Shown here: positions 25,472 to 35,408 of the stretch, piece by piece
How the letters are laid out: every line of letters begins with the position of its first letter
How positions within the stretch are numbered: position 1 is the first letter of the stretch
Source of the DNA: Streptomyces corallincola
Lineage (GTDB): Bacteria > Actinomycetota > Actinomycetes > Streptomycetales > Streptomycetaceae
Direction of reading: 5' to 3'
DNA length: 64,000 nucleotides
NCBI RefSeq assembly: GCF_019104725.1
Contig: NZ_JAHRXF010000011.1
Location: 82,266-146,265, forward strand
The notes under the pieces: generated by a model
Database searches by the model: none
What the model saw: the letters and a program-made list of their open reading frames with translations, nothing else
Told to the model about the DNA's origin: nothing
Made by a program: the position numbers and the translations under genes

Positions 25472-26152
25472 ATGAGCCGACGATCCGGCATCCTCGAGTT
25501 CGCCGTCCTCGGACTGCTGCGCGAGTCCCCCATGCACGGCTACGAGCTGCGCAAACGACTCAACACTTCACTGGGTGTGTTCCGAGCGTTCAGTTACGGA
25601 ACGCTCTACCCCTGCCTCAAGACGCTGGTCGCCAGCGGCTGGTTGATCGAGGAACCGGGCAACACCCAGGAAGACCCTCTCGCCGCTCCGCTCACCGGCC
25701 GCCGCGCCAAGATCGTCTACCGGTTGACGGCGGAAGGTAAGGAGCACTTCGAGGATCTGCTCTCGCAGACCGGTCCCGACGCGTACGAGGACGAGCACTT
25801 CGCGGCCAGGTTCGCGTTCTTCGGCCAGACCTCACGGGACGTGCGCATGCGCGTCCTGGAGGGGCGGCGCAGCCGCCTGGAGGAACGCCTGGAGAAGATG
25901 CGCGCCTCGCTGGTCCGCACCCGGGAGCGGCTCGACGACTACACGCTCGAACTCCAGCGCCACGGAATGGAGTCCGTGGAGCGCGAAGTGCGCTGGCTGA
26001 ACGAGCTGATCGAGAGCGAGCGGGCGGGCCGGGACCTGGGTGGTCCCGAGTCCCGGAGCGCGGCTCAGCAGGACACATCTGGAGCGACGGGCGGCCTGCC
26101 CCGCCCGGGGGACGGCCCCCGGACGGATCCGCCCGGCGACACCACCACGTGA
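25472..26152 (+). CDS. PadR-family transcriptional regulator
   Basis: A 226-residue PadR regulator with a GGAAGGAG site. The winged helix domain is residues 5-95 ([24 protein letters not shown], then [19 protein letters not shown]). The C-terminal Vir-type helical dimerisation region (about 105-195) is charged and coiled-coil-like, and a disordered tail follows. It lies 43 bp before ino1 in the same direction, so the two probably form an operon, with the palindrome upstream as the control site. Confidence 0.9.
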   Translation: MSRRSGILEFAVLGLLRESPMHGYELRKRLNTSLGVFRAFSYGTLYPCLKTLVASGWLIEEPGNTQEDPLAAPLTGRRAKIVYRLTAEGKEHFEDLLSQTGPDAYEDEHFAARFAFFGQTSRDVRMRVLEGRRSRLEERLEKMRASLVRTRERLDDYTLELQRHGMESVEREVRWLNELIESERAGRDLGGPESRSAAQQDTSGATGGLPRPGDGPRTDPPGDTTT

Positions 26153-26195
26153 AGCCCGCTCGGGGCCTCACTCGTACACACAGGGAGCAACCGGA

Positions 26196-27278
26196 ATGGG
26201 TTCGGTTCGCGTAGCGATCGTCGGTGTGGGCAACTGCGCCGCGTCGCTGGTGCAGGGAGTCGAGTACTACAAGGATGCCGACGCGGCGTCCAAGGTCCCC
26301 GGTCTGATGCATGTGCAGTTCGGTGACTACCACGTGCGTGACGTCGAGTTCGTCGCCGCGTTCGACGTCGATGCGAAGAAGGTCGGCCTCGACCTGGCGG
26401 ACGCGATCGGCGCCTCCGAGAACAACACCATCAAGATCTGCGACGTGCCCTCCACCGGCGTCACCGTGCAGCGCGGCCACACCCTCGACGGCCTCGGCAA
26501 GTACTACCGCCTGACCATCGAGGAGTCCGAGGCCGAGCCGGTCGATGTCGTCAAGGTCCTGAAGGACCAGCGGGTCGATGTCCTGGTCTGCTACCTGCCC
26601 GTCGGCTCCGAGGACGCGGCGAAGTTCTACGCCCAGGCCGCCATCGACGCCAAGGTCGCCTTCGTCAACGCCCTCCCGGTCTTCATCGCCGGTACCAAGG
26701 AGTGGGCGGACAAGTTCACCGAGGCCGGTGTACCGATCGTCGGTGACGACATCAAGTCCCAGGTCGGCGCCACCATCACGCACCGCGTCATGGCGAAGCT
26801 GTTCGAGGACCGCGGTGTCGTCCTGGACCGCACGATGCAGCTGAACGTCGGCGGCAACATGGACTTCAAGAACATGCTGGAGCGCGACCGGCTGGAGTCC
26901 AAGAAGATCTCCAAGACCCAGGCCGTCACCTCCCAGATCCCCGACCGGGACCTCGGCGAGAAGAACGTCCACATCGGCCCGTCCGACTACGTCGCCTGGC
27001 TCGACGACCGCAAGTGGGCCTATGTCCGCCTCGAAGGCCGCGCCTTCGGCGACGTCCCGCTGAACCTGGAGTACAAGCTGGAGGTCTGGGACTCCCCGAA
27101 CTCCGCCGGTGTCATCATCGACGCCCTGCGCGCCGCGAAGATCGCCAAGGACCGGGGCATCGGCGGCCCCATCCTCTCCGCGTCCTCGTACTTCATGAAG
27201 TCCCCGCCGGTGCAGTACTTCGACGACGAGGCCCGCGAGAACGTCGAGAAGTTCATTCGCGGTGACGTCGAGCGCTAG
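26196..27278 (+). CDS. ino1: Inositol-3-phosphate synthase
   Basis: A 360-residue NAD-dependent enzyme that turns glucose 6-phosphate into 1L-myo-inositol 1-phosphate, the entry to mycothiol and phosphatidylinositol. The N-terminal Rossmann motif is [17 protein letters not shown] (about 9-25); [12 protein letters not shown] (about 223-234), the [10 protein letters not shown] segment and the C-terminal SYFMKSPP are conserved in the actinobacterial form. The start follows GGGAGC. It is probably cotranscribed with padR and ends at a very strong hairpin. Confidence 0.95.
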   Translation: MGSVRVAIVGVGNCAASLVQGVEYYKDADAASKVPGLMHVQFGDYHVRDVEFVAAFDVDAKKVGLDLADAIGASENNTIKICDVPSTGVTVQRGHTLDGLGKYYRLTIEESEAEPVDVVKVLKDQRVDVLVCYLPVGSEDAAKFYAQAAIDAKVAFVNALPVFIAGTKEWADKFTEAGVPIVGDDIKSQVGATITHRVMAKLFEDRGVVLDRTMQLNVGGNMDFKNMLERDRLESKKISKTQAVTSQIPDRDLGEKNVHIGPSDYVAWLDDRKWAYVRLEGRAFGDVPLNLEYKLEVWDSPNSAGVIIDALRAAKIAKDRGIGGPILSASSYFMKSPPVQYFDDEARENVEKFIRGDVER

Positions 27279-27369
27279 CCGCCAGGCTCCGCGCCCGCTC
27301 CACCCGGCACGGCGCGCCGCTCACCGGCGCCGCGCGTCAGTTCGCTGAGAACGCTCCTGCCAGGGCAGT

Positions 27370-27404
27370 GAGGGTCCTCGGGTCCACCGGACCCGAGGAC
27401 CCTC
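27370..27404. terminator. ino1 terminator, 16-bp stem
   Basis: Perfect 16-bp stem (arms 27370-27385 and 27389-27404, GAGGGTCCTCGGGTCC) with an ACC loop, between ino1 and the MFS gene. Confidence 0.85.
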
Positions 27405-27426
27405 CGCATATGTGAGGCTGTGCCCC

Positions 27427-28737
27427 ATGCCCGTCGTCCGCGACCTGCGGGTCCTGCTGAGCCTCCGTGATTTCCGGCGCCTGCTGACCGTCCGCCTGCT
27501 CTCCCAGGGCGCCGACGGCGTCTTCCAGGTCGCGCTCGCCGCCTATGTGGTGTTCTCCCCGGAGGAGCAGTCCTCGGCGGCATCGGTCGCCTCCGCGATG
27601 GCCGTCCTGCTGCTCCCCTACTCCCTGGTCGGCCCCTTCGCCGGTGTTCTGCTGGACCGCTGGCGACGCCGTCAGGTGTTCGTCCACGGCAATCTGCTGC
27701 GCGCCCTGCTCGCCGCCGGAACCGCCGTGCTGATGGTCAGCGGGGTCCCGGACTGGCTGTTCTACCTCTCCGCCCTGTGCGTCACGGCCGTCAACCGCTT
27801 CGTCCTCGCCGGACTGTCCGCCTCGCTGCCCCGCGTCGTGGACTCCGGACGGCTCGTCATCGCCAACTCCCTCTCCCCGACCGCGGGCACGCTCGCGGCG
27901 ACCGCCGGAGGCGGCCTCGCCTTCGCCGTGCGGCTCCTCTCCTCGGGCTCCGACGCGGCCGTGGTACTGCTCGGCGCACTGCTCTACCTGGCCGCCGCGC
28001 TCACCTCACTGACCCTGCCGGTCGCTCTGCTCGGCCCCGACCACCGCCCGGTGCAGCCACGTCTGCGGGACGCCGTCGCGGGCACCGCGCGGGATCTGCT
28101 CGCCGCCGTACGGCACCTCAGCGAGCCCCGGCGCCGGGACGCCGTGCGAGCGCTGGGCGCGATGACGCTGATGCGCTTCTGCTACGGCGCCCTGCTCGTC
28201 CTGCTGCTGATGCTGTGCAGGTACGCGCTCTCCGGCACGCCGGAGGAAGGTCTGCGGCTGCTGGGACTTGCGCTGGCGGTGTCCGGGGCCGGATTCTTCG
28301 TCGCCGCCGTGGTGACACCGGGGACGGCCGGACGGCTGGGCCCCATCCGCTGGATCGTCGTCTGCGCCGGTGCGGCGGCGGCCCTGGAACCGGTGCTCGG
28401 CCTCTGGTTCGCAACAGCGCCCCTGATGGCCGCCGCCTTCGTCCTGGGACTGGTGACACAGGGCGCGAAGATCGCGACGGACACGATCGTGCAGGAGTCC
28501 ATCGCCGACGACTTCCGGGGCCGGATCTTCTCCGTCTACGACGTCCTCTTCAACGTCGCTTTCGTCGGCGCCGCCGGAGTGGCCGCGCTGATGCTCCCGC
28601 CGGACGGCCGCTCGGTGGCCCTGGTCGTACTGGTCGCCCTCGCCTACGGCACGGTCGCCGTCCTGATGTCCGGCCGCCGGACGGTCCAGGAGAGCGAGAA
28701 GGGCGATGTTTCACGTGAAACATCGCCCCCTCGGTAG
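27427..28737 (+). CDS. MFS transporter
   Basis: A 436-residue major facilitator started at MPVVRDLRVLLSLRDFRRLL, with about twelve helices. PFAGVLLDRWRRRQV (about 72-86) is the MFS A-motif. The opening SLRDFRRLLTVRLLSQ is typical of the MFS_3/enterobactin-exporter-like group. The substrate is unknown. The last codons read through a parS palindrome (KGDVSRETSPPR), so the DNA site shapes the protein tail. No regulator is next to it. Confidence 0.85.
   Translation: MPVVRDLRVLLSLRDFRRLLTVRLLSQGADGVFQVALAAYVVFSPEEQSSAASVASAMAVLLLPYSLVGPFAGVLLDRWRRRQVFVHGNLLRALLAAGTAVLMVSGVPDWLFYLSALCVTAVNRFVLAGLSASLPRVVDSGRLVIANSLSPTAGTLAATAGGGLAFAVRLLSSGSDAAVVLLGALLYLAAALTSLTLPVALLGPDHRPVQPRLRDAVAGTARDLLAAVRHLSEPRRRDAVRALGAMTLMRFCYGALLVLLLMLCRYALSGTPEEGLRLLGLALAVSGAGFFVAAVVTPGTAGRLGPIRWIVVCAGAAAALEPVLGLWFATAPLMAAAFVLGLVTQGAKIATDTIVQESIADDFRGRIFSVYDVLFNVAFVGAAGVAALMLPPDGRSVALVVLVALAYGTVAVLMSGRRTVQESEKGDVSRETSPPR
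28708..28721. promoter_or_regulatory. parS site in the 3' end of the MFS gene
   Basis: Perfect ParB site within the last codons of the MFS gene. Symmetry extends 7 bp each way (GGGCGAT/ATCGCCC) to 28701-28728, so it may also act as a transcript hairpin. Confidence 0.9.
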
Positions 28738-28752
28738 TCCGCGCGCTCTCGT

Positions 28753-28766
28753 GTTTCACGTGAAAC
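28753..28766. promoter_or_regulatory. parS site
   Basis: Perfect ParB site 45 bp from the previous one, in the gap between the convergent MFS and cca genes. Confidence 0.9.
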
Positions 28767-28781
28767 ATCGACGCCCGCGGC

Positions 28782-30224
28782 TCAGTTCTGCGCGGCCCAC
28801 CACTCCTTGAGAGCGGCCACCGCGGCGTCGTACTCCATCGGCCCGTGCTCCAGGCGCAGCTCCAGCAGGTGCTTGTACGCCTGGCCGATCACCGGTCCGG
28901 GGGTGACACCCAGGATCTGCATGATCTGGTTGCCGTCCAGGTCGGGGCGGATCGCGTCCAGCTCCTCCTGCTCCTGGAGCTGCGCGATCCGCTCCTCCAG
29001 CCCGTCGTAGGCCCGGGCGAGCGTGGCCGCCTTGCGCTTGTTCCGGGTGGTGCAGTCGGAGCGGGTCAGCTTGTGGAGGCGCTCCAGCAGCGGGCCCGCG
29101 TCCCGGACGTACCGGCGCACCGCGGAGTCCGTCCACTCCCCGGCTCCGTAGCCGTGGAAGCGGAGGTGCAGTTCGACCAGCCGCGAGACGTCCTTGACCA
29201 GATCGTTGGAGTACTTCAGCGCCGTCATGCGCTTCTTGGTCATCTTCGCGCCCACCATCTCGTGGTGGTGGAAGGAGACCCGGCCGTCCTCCTCGAAGCG
29301 GCGCGTGCGCGGCTTGCCGATGTCATGGAGCAGCGCGGAGAGCCGCAGTACCAGGTCGGGGCCCTCCTGCTCCAGCGCGATCGCCTGCTCCAGCACGATC
29401 AGCGTGTGGTCGTAGACGTCCTTGTGCCGGTGGTGCTCGTCGCTCTCCAGCCGCAGGGCGGGCAGCTCGGGCAGGACGTGACCGGCGAGTCCGGTGTCCA
29501 CCAGCAGGGTCAGGCCCTTGCGCGGGTGGGCGGAGAGGATCAGCTTGTTCAGCTCGTCCCGTACGCGCTCCGCCGAGACGATCTCGATCCGTGCGGCCAT
29601 GTCGGTCATCGCGGTGACGACCTCGGGGGCGACCTCGAAATCGAGCTGGGCGGCGAACCGGGCGGCGCGCATCATCCGCAGCGGGTCGTCCGAGAACGAA
29701 TCCTCGGGGGTGCCGGGCGTGCGCAGCACCCGGGCGGCCAGGTCCTCCAGGCCACCGTGCGGGTCCACGAAGTCCTTCTCCGGCAGTGCCACGGCCATCG
29801 CGTTCACCGTGAAGTCACGGCGGACGAGGTCCTCCTCGATGGAGTCGCCGTAGGACACCTCGGGCTTGCGCGAGGTGCGGTCGTACGCCTCGGACCGGTA
29901 GGTGGTGACCTCGATCTGGTAGCCGCCCTTGTGCGCGCCGACCGTGCCGAAGGCGATGCCCACCTCCCATACGGCGTCGGCCCAGGGCCGCACGATCTTC
30001 AGGACGTCCTCGGGGCGGGCGTCCGTCGTGAAGTCCAAGTCGTTGCCGAGGCGGCCGAGCAACGCGTCCCGGACCGATCCGCCCACCAGCGCGAGCGAGA
30101 AACCGGCCTCCTGGAAGCGGCGGGCGAGATCGTCGGCGACGGGGGCGACCCGTAGCAGCTCGCTCACAGCGCGTTGCTGCGCCTCGTTCAGCGCGGAGGG
30201 ATTGTCATCGTGGGAATTCGGCAC
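28782..30224 (-). CDS. cca: CCA tRNA nucleotidyltransferase
   Basis: A 480-residue class II enzyme that builds or repairs the tRNA 3'-CCA end. The nucleotidyltransferase head shows GGSVRD, the metal pair in NDLDFTTDA and RRDFTVNAM. The HD domain is visible as LLHDIGKPRTRR (about 285-296). The start is a GTG (VPNSHDDNPSAL) with no strong ribosome site. The tRNA-Ile in this window indeed lacks an encoded CCA. Divergent from the DUF6049-like gene and murJ. Confidence 0.95.
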   Translation of the reverse strand: MPNSHDDNPSALNEAQQRAVSELLRVAPVADDLARRFQEAGFSLALVGGSVRDALLGRLGNDLDFTTDARPEDVLKIVRPWADAVWEVGIAFGTVGAHKGGYQIEVTTYRSEAYDRTSRKPEVSYGDSIEEDLVRRDFTVNAMAVALPEKDFVDPHGGLEDLAARVLRTPGTPEDSFSDDPLRMMRAARFAAQLDFEVAPEVVTAMTDMAARIEIVSAERVRDELNKLILSAHPRKGLTLLVDTGLAGHVLPELPALRLESDEHHRHKDVYDHTLIVLEQAIALEQEGPDLVLRLSALLHDIGKPRTRRFEEDGRVSFHHHEMVGAKMTKKRMTALKYSNDLVKDVSRLVELHLRFHGYGAGEWTDSAVRRYVRDAGPLLERLHKLTRSDCTTRNKRKAATLARAYDGLEERIAQLQEQEELDAIRPDLDGNQIMQILGVTPGPVIGQAYKHLLELRLEHGPMEYDAAVAALKEWWAAQN

Positions 30225-30481
30225 AACAGAAGAGACTACGTGCCCTGGGACACCCCTGGCCGCCTCGGTGAGCGGGCCCGGACAGCTCGGGCCATACCCC
30301 TGCGGGCCCTGGTGTTTACGGCAGTCGGACCGCTCTCCTCCCGATACTGGACAGAGAGGACGACCTGCGGCCGTTGCCGATCTTGTGACCGACGCCGCGG
30401 CACTTCCCTTCAGCGAGCCTCGTTACCATGCGTGGACGCACATTCCGACGACCACTGACGACGACGAGGGACGGACAGCGC

Positions 30482-32887
30482 GTGGCCGAGGCGGCTGACT
30501 TCCAAGCGACCAGTGCCTCCTCCGTGCGGCGGTGGGTCCGGCGCACCGGCACACTGCTCGCCGGGGCGCCCCTGCTGGCCGGTCTGCTGCAGCTGCCCGC
30601 GGCCGGTCCCGCCGAGGCCGCCGCCTCGGACCAGGCGGCCGCCTCCGATCAGGTCTCGGTCGCGCTGGACTCGCTCACCCCGAGCGCCCCGACCGACGGG
30701 GACACCCTGAAGGTGTCCGGCACGGTCACCAACCACGGCAAGCAGACCGTGACCGACGCCCACGTCGGACTGCGGGTCGGCCCGCTGCTGAACACCCGGT
30801 CCGCGATCGACGGCGTCTCCCGGCACCCGCACGACCTCCAGGGCCCGTCCGGCGACGCGATCGACGCGAAGTACGAGCAGAAGTTCGCCAAGCTGGTGCC
30901 CGGTGTCGGAGAGCACTTCAGCGTCTCCGTCCCGGTGGACAAGCTCGACCTCGGCGCGGACGGCGTCTACGAGTTCGGCGTCACCCTGGCCGGGCGTACG
31001 TCCGCGCAGCCCTGGGACCAGACGCTCGGCATCGAGCGCACGTTCCTGCCGTGGCAGCCCTCCGAGGCCGACACGAAGACGAAGACCACCTTCCTGTGGC
31101 CGCTGATCTCCCCGGTCCACATGACGGCCCGCACGGGCGCGGGCGAGTTGCAGACCCCCGTCTTCCTCAACGACGACCTGGCCAAGGACCTCGCGCCCGG
31201 CGGCCGTCTCCAGCAGATGCTGGCGCTCGGCAAGGATCTGGACGTCACCTGGGTCATCGACCCGGACCTGCTGGCGTCCGTGGACGCGATGGCCGACAGC
31301 TACCGCGTCCAGGGCCCGGACGGCACCACCACGGCGGGCAGCGCGGCGAACCGGGCACTGGCCAAGAAGTGGCTGGCCGACCTCCAGAAGGCCGTGGCGG
31401 GCAAGGAGGTCGTCGCGCTGCCGTTCGGCGATCCGGACCTCGCCTCCCTCGCGCACAACGGCACCAGCGTCACGGGCTCGCTCAGCCACCTCAAGGACGC
31501 CACCGATGTCGCCGCCCTCACGGTGAAGACGGTGCTGCACGTCACCCCGAGCACCGACTTCGCCTGGCCCGTGGACGGGGCGGTGGACCCGTCGATCATG
31601 AAGGTGGCCACGTCGGCGGGGGCCGACCGGGTCATCGCCCGCAGCGACAGCCTCCAGGAGAGCCCCGGCCTCACCTACACCCCGTCCGCCGCCCGTCCGG
31701 TGGGCGGCGGCACGACGGCGGTGGTGGCCGACGCGCGCATGTCCACGGCGTTCGAGGGCGACCTGACCAAGGCGGACGCCACGACCCTGGCCGAGCAGGA
31801 GTTCCTGGCCCAGAGCCTGGAAGTGAACGCCCAGACCGACAAGCAGCGCAGCATCGTCGTCGCCCCGCAGCGGATGCCGACGGCGAGCCAGGCACGGGCG
31901 ATGGCGACGGCCCTCAAGGCCCTCCAGGGCTCCACCTGGTCGGAGGCGCAGAACCTGACGGCCGCCGCGAAGGCCAAGCCCGACCCCGCCGCCAGCACCC
32001 GCATCCCGTCCACGTCGGCTTACCCGTCCTCGCTGCGCAAGCAGGAGCTGCCCCGCTCGGCGTTCGTGACGATCGCCAACACCCAGGACAAGCTCGACAA
32101 CTTCAAGGTGATCCTCAGCGACCAGTCCCGCGTGGTCACCCCGTTCGGCAGGGCCATAAACCGCGAGATGTCCACCTCGTGGCGCGGCCACGCCTCGGCG
32201 GCCACCGGCTTCCGGGGTGATGTGGAGGACTGGCTCGACGACCTGTCCCAGCAGGTCAAGCTGATCGACAAGTCGGAGACCAAGCTCTCCGGACGCAGCG
32301 CCACCATCCCAGTGACCGTGCAGAACAACCTCGTGCAGCCCGTCGAGCATCTGGTACTGCGGCTCAGCTCGACGCAGCCGACCCGTCTGAAGGTCGGCGG
32401 CAAGGCCTACTACGAGCAGCGCGTGGACATCTCCGGCGGCCACAGCCAGTCGGTGAAGTTCACCACCACGGCCAACGCCAACGGCCGCACCGCGGTCGTC
32501 GCCCAGCTGTTCACCGAGGACGGGCAGGAGTACGGCTCCGCCGTCAGCTTCGACGTCACGGTCACCGAGGTCACGCCGACCGTGATGCTCGTCATCGGCG
32601 GCGGCGTCCTGCTGCTGGTCCTGGCCGGATTCCGGATGTACACGCACCGCAAGCGCGCGGCGGCCCGCCAGGCCGGGGAGGACGGCCCGGACAGCCCGGC
32701 CGCGGCGGACAGCGGTGACGGCGGTGACGGCGAGGGGAACCCGGACGCACCCGGCGAGCGTCTCCCGCAGGAGAGCGACGGGCCCGCCGGGGCGGAGCCC
32801 CGCTCGGACCAGCCGAGTGACCCTGCGCCGGACACCGCACCGGAAAGCGCCGACCCGTCCGGGACGGGTGAGAGAGTGGACCGTTGA
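30482..32887 (+). CDS. DUF6049-like secreted, membrane-anchored protein
   Basis: About 801 residues from the GTG giving VAEAADFQATSASS; an ATG at 30428 would add 18 residues. A signal-like segment (TGTLLAGAPLLAGLLQLPAAGPAEA) leads a large extracytoplasmic region, one membrane helix lies near the C-terminus (VMLVIGGGVLLLVLAGFRMY), and an acidic disordered cytoplasmic tail follows. The family sits between cca and murJ in many actinobacteria and has no assigned activity. It ends 46 bp before murJ, so cotranscription and an envelope role are likely but inferred. Confidence 0.8.
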   Translation: MAEAADFQATSASSVRRWVRRTGTLLAGAPLLAGLLQLPAAGPAEAAASDQAAASDQVSVALDSLTPSAPTDGDTLKVSGTVTNHGKQTVTDAHVGLRVGPLLNTRSAIDGVSRHPHDLQGPSGDAIDAKYEQKFAKLVPGVGEHFSVSVPVDKLDLGADGVYEFGVTLAGRTSAQPWDQTLGIERTFLPWQPSEADTKTKTTFLWPLISPVHMTARTGAGELQTPVFLNDDLAKDLAPGGRLQQMLALGKDLDVTWVIDPDLLASVDAMADSYRVQGPDGTTTAGSAANRALAKKWLADLQKAVAGKEVVALPFGDPDLASLAHNGTSVTGSLSHLKDATDVAALTVKTVLHVTPSTDFAWPVDGAVDPSIMKVATSAGADRVIARSDSLQESPGLTYTPSAARPVGGGTTAVVADARMSTAFEGDLTKADATTLAEQEFLAQSLEVNAQTDKQRSIVVAPQRMPTASQARAMATALKALQGSTWSEAQNLTAAAKAKPDPAASTRIPSTSAYPSSLRKQELPRSAFVTIANTQDKLDNFKVILSDQSRVVTPFGRAINREMSTSWRGHASAATGFRGDVEDWLDDLSQQVKLIDKSETKLSGRSATIPVTVQNNLVQPVEHLVLRLSSTQPTRLKVGGKAYYEQRVDISGGHSQSVKFTTTANANGRTAVVAQLFTEDGQEYGSAVSFDVTVTEVTPTVMLVIGGGVLLLVLAGFRMYTHRKRAAARQAGEDGPDSPAAADSGDGGDGEGNPDAPGERLPQESDGPAGAEPRSDQPSDPAPDTAPESADPSGTGERVDR

Positions 32888-32933
32888 GCGAAGTCGTGGC
32901 CGGTGTGGCCCGGAACGATGAGGTGGGGTAACC

Positions 32934-35291
32934 ATGAACGCGCCGTACGACGGTGATCGCGGCCAGGGTGCCGCCGGCCCGGGCCACCCCGAGCCGCAGC
33001 CGGAGCCCGGCCAGGTACCCCCGCAGCCCGCGGCGGACATGTACCTCCAGGACGCCTACGACCAGGACCCCTACCGCGCGGGGGACCTCTCCGCCCAGGA
33101 CCCGGTCGCCGAGGCGCTCTACGACCGCGCCGCGCACCCCCCGCCGCCTCCGGGCGCGCACGGGCAGCCGCTGTACGGCACCCCCGACCCGACGCCGAAC
33201 GCACCGGACCCCCGCGTGTGGGCGCAGACCCCGCCGCCGGAGCCCGACGGCGGCACCGCCCCGTATCTGCCCTACGGCGACAACCCGCGCACCACCCGGT
33301 TCGTGGGCGTGGACGACCTCGTCTCGCACTCGGGCGAGGAGTACCACGAGCCCGACGCCTTCGCCCACCTCTTCCGGGACCAGCAGCAGAGCACCGGCCC
33401 GGCGCCCCTGGACGCGCCGGGCGTGCCGGGACCGTCCGTCGCGCCGTATCCCGCCCCGCAGCAGCCGCAGGGACCGCCCAGCCACGCCCAGCGCCACCCC
33501 GGCACCCCGTTCTCCGCCGGGCCGCCCGCGCCCGGACACGGCGGGCAGACGCCGGTACCCGCTCCGGCGGGGGCACCGGCCGGGGCTCCGGAACCCGCGG
33601 CGGCCACCGCCACCGCCGAGCCGCTCGCACCCGCTCCGGCGGGGAAGAAGGGCGGCAAGGCTTCGGGGCTGCTGAAGTCCAGCGCCGTCATGGCGGCGGG
33701 CACGATGGTGTCCCGACTCACCGGTTTCGTCCGGTCGGCGCTGATCGTCTCGGCGCTCGGCCTGGGTGTGCTGGGCGACTCCTTCCAGGTGGCCTACCAG
33801 CTTCCGACGATGATCTACATCCTCACCGTCGGCGGCGGCCTCAACTCGGTCTTCGTCCCGCAGCTCGTCCGGGCCATGAAGGAGGACGACGACGGCGGCG
33901 AGGCGTTCGCCAACCGGCTGCTGACCCTCGTGATGGTGGCACTGGCCGCGCTGACCGGTCTCGCGGTGTACGCGGCGCCGCTGCTGGTGCGGCTGCTGTC
34001 GGACTCGGTCGCCACCAACCCGCAGGCGAGCGGCGTGGCCATCACGTTCACCCGCTACTTCCTGCCCTCGATCTTCTTCATGGGCATCCATGTGGTGATG
34101 GGTCAGATCCTCAACGCGCGCGGCAAGTTCGGCGCGATGATGTGGACGCCCGTCCTGAACAACATCGTCATCATCATCACGCTGGGCACCTTCATCTGGG
34201 TCTACGGCAGCGCCGCGAACTCGCACCTGACCGTCGCCACGATCCCGCCGCAGGGCCAGCGCCTGCTGGGCGTGGGCGTGCTGCTCGGCCTGGTCGTGCA
34301 GGCCCTGGCGATGATCCCGTACCTCCGCGAGACCGGCTTCCGCATCCGGCTGCGCTTCGACTGGCGCGGCCACGGCCTGGGCAAGGCCGCGATGCTGGCC
34401 AAGTGGACGCTGCTGTTCGTCCTGGCCAACCAGGCCGGTGCGATGGTCGTGTCCCAGCTCTCCACCGCCGCGGGCAAGACGTCGGAGCACCTGGGCACCA
34501 AGGGCACCGGCTTCGCCGCGTACGCCAACGCGCAGCTGATCTGGGGTCTGCCGCAGGCGATCATCACGGTGTCCCTGATGGCCGCGCTGCTGCCGCGCAT
34601 CTCGCGGTCGGCCGCCGAGCACGACGCGGGCGCGGTACGCGACGACATCTCGCAGGGCCTGCGGACGACCGCCGTCGCCATCGTGCCGATCGCGTTCGGC
34701 TTCCTGGCGCTGGGCATCCCGATCTGCACGCTGATCTTCGGCTCGTCGGGCATCGGCGAGTCCACCAACATGGGCTACATGCTGATGGCGTTCGGCCTCG
34801 GCCTGATCCCCTACTCGGTGCAGTACGTCGTCCTCCGCGCCTTCTACGCGTACGAGGACACCCGCACCCCCTTCTACAACACCGTCATCGTGGCCGCCTT
34901 CAACGCGGGCGTCTCCGTGGTCTGCTTCGTCACGCTGCCCGCCCGCTGGGCCGTGACCGGCATGGCTCTCGCCTACGGTGTCGCGTACGGCGTCGGTGTG
35001 GGCGTGGCCTGGCGGCGGCTGCGCAAGCGGCTCGGCGGCGACCTCGACGGGGCGCGGGTGCTGCGCACCTATGCCCGGCTCGGCATCGCCTCGGTGCCCG
35101 CCGCCCTGCTCAGTGGGGCCGCCTGCTACGGCATCGCCCAGACCCTCGGACAGGGCGTGCTCGGCTCGCTGGCCTCGGTGCTCGGCGGCGGTGTGATCCT
35201 GCTCGGGGTGTTCTTCGTGGCGGCCCGCCGGATGCGTATCGAGGAACTCAACTCCCTCGTGGGCATGGTGCGCGGGCGTCTGGGACGCTGA
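32934..35291 (+). CDS. murJ: Lipid II flippase MurJ (MviN)
   Basis: A 785-residue flippase that moves lipid II across the membrane. The first 235 residues are a Pro/Gln/Ala-rich cytoplasmic tail not found in E. coli MurJ. The MurJ core then starts at SSAVMAAGTMVSRLTGFVRS and has about fourteen helices, including the QVAYQLPTMIY and GGGLNSVFVPQLVRAM segments. RBS GAGGTGGGG. It is followed by the pseudokinase gene, a pair that in mycobacteria is fused into one polypeptide. Confidence 0.93.
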   Translation: MNAPYDGDRGQGAAGPGHPEPQPEPGQVPPQPAADMYLQDAYDQDPYRAGDLSAQDPVAEALYDRAAHPPPPPGAHGQPLYGTPDPTPNAPDPRVWAQTPPPEPDGGTAPYLPYGDNPRTTRFVGVDDLVSHSGEEYHEPDAFAHLFRDQQQSTGPAPLDAPGVPGPSVAPYPAPQQPQGPPSHAQRHPGTPFSAGPPAPGHGGQTPVPAPAGAPAGAPEPAAATATAEPLAPAPAGKKGGKASGLLKSSAVMAAGTMVSRLTGFVRSALIVSALGLGVLGDSFQVAYQLPTMIYILTVGGGLNSVFVPQLVRAMKEDDDGGEAFANRLLTLVMVALAALTGLAVYAAPLLVRLLSDSVATNPQASGVAITFTRYFLPSIFFMGIHVVMGQILNARGKFGAMMWTPVLNNIVIIITLGTFIWVYGSAANSHLTVATIPPQGQRLLGVGVLLGLVVQALAMIPYLRETGFRIRLRFDWRGHGLGKAAMLAKWTLLFVLANQAGAMVVSQLSTAAGKTSEHLGTKGTGFAAYANAQLIWGLPQAIITVSLMAALLPRISRSAAEHDAGAVRDDISQGLRTTAVAIVPIAFGFLALGIPICTLIFGSSGIGESTNMGYMLMAFGLGLIPYSVQYVVLRAFYAYEDTRTPFYNTVIVAAFNAGVSVVCFVTLPARWAVTGMALAYGVAYGVGVGVAWRRLRKRLGGDLDGARVLRTYARLGIASVPAALLSGAACYGIAQTLGQGVLGSLASVLGGGVILLGVFFVAARRMRIEELNSLVGMVRGRLGR

Positions 35292-35408
35292 GCGGGGGTA
35301 GGCGCACAACCATCGTCCGCCGCCGTGTGTCGTGCATAGCGGCGGACTGTGGGCACAATTGGGTTCGGCGTCGGACAGCGTGCAACGGATGGGGAGGCAG
35401 GGACGACG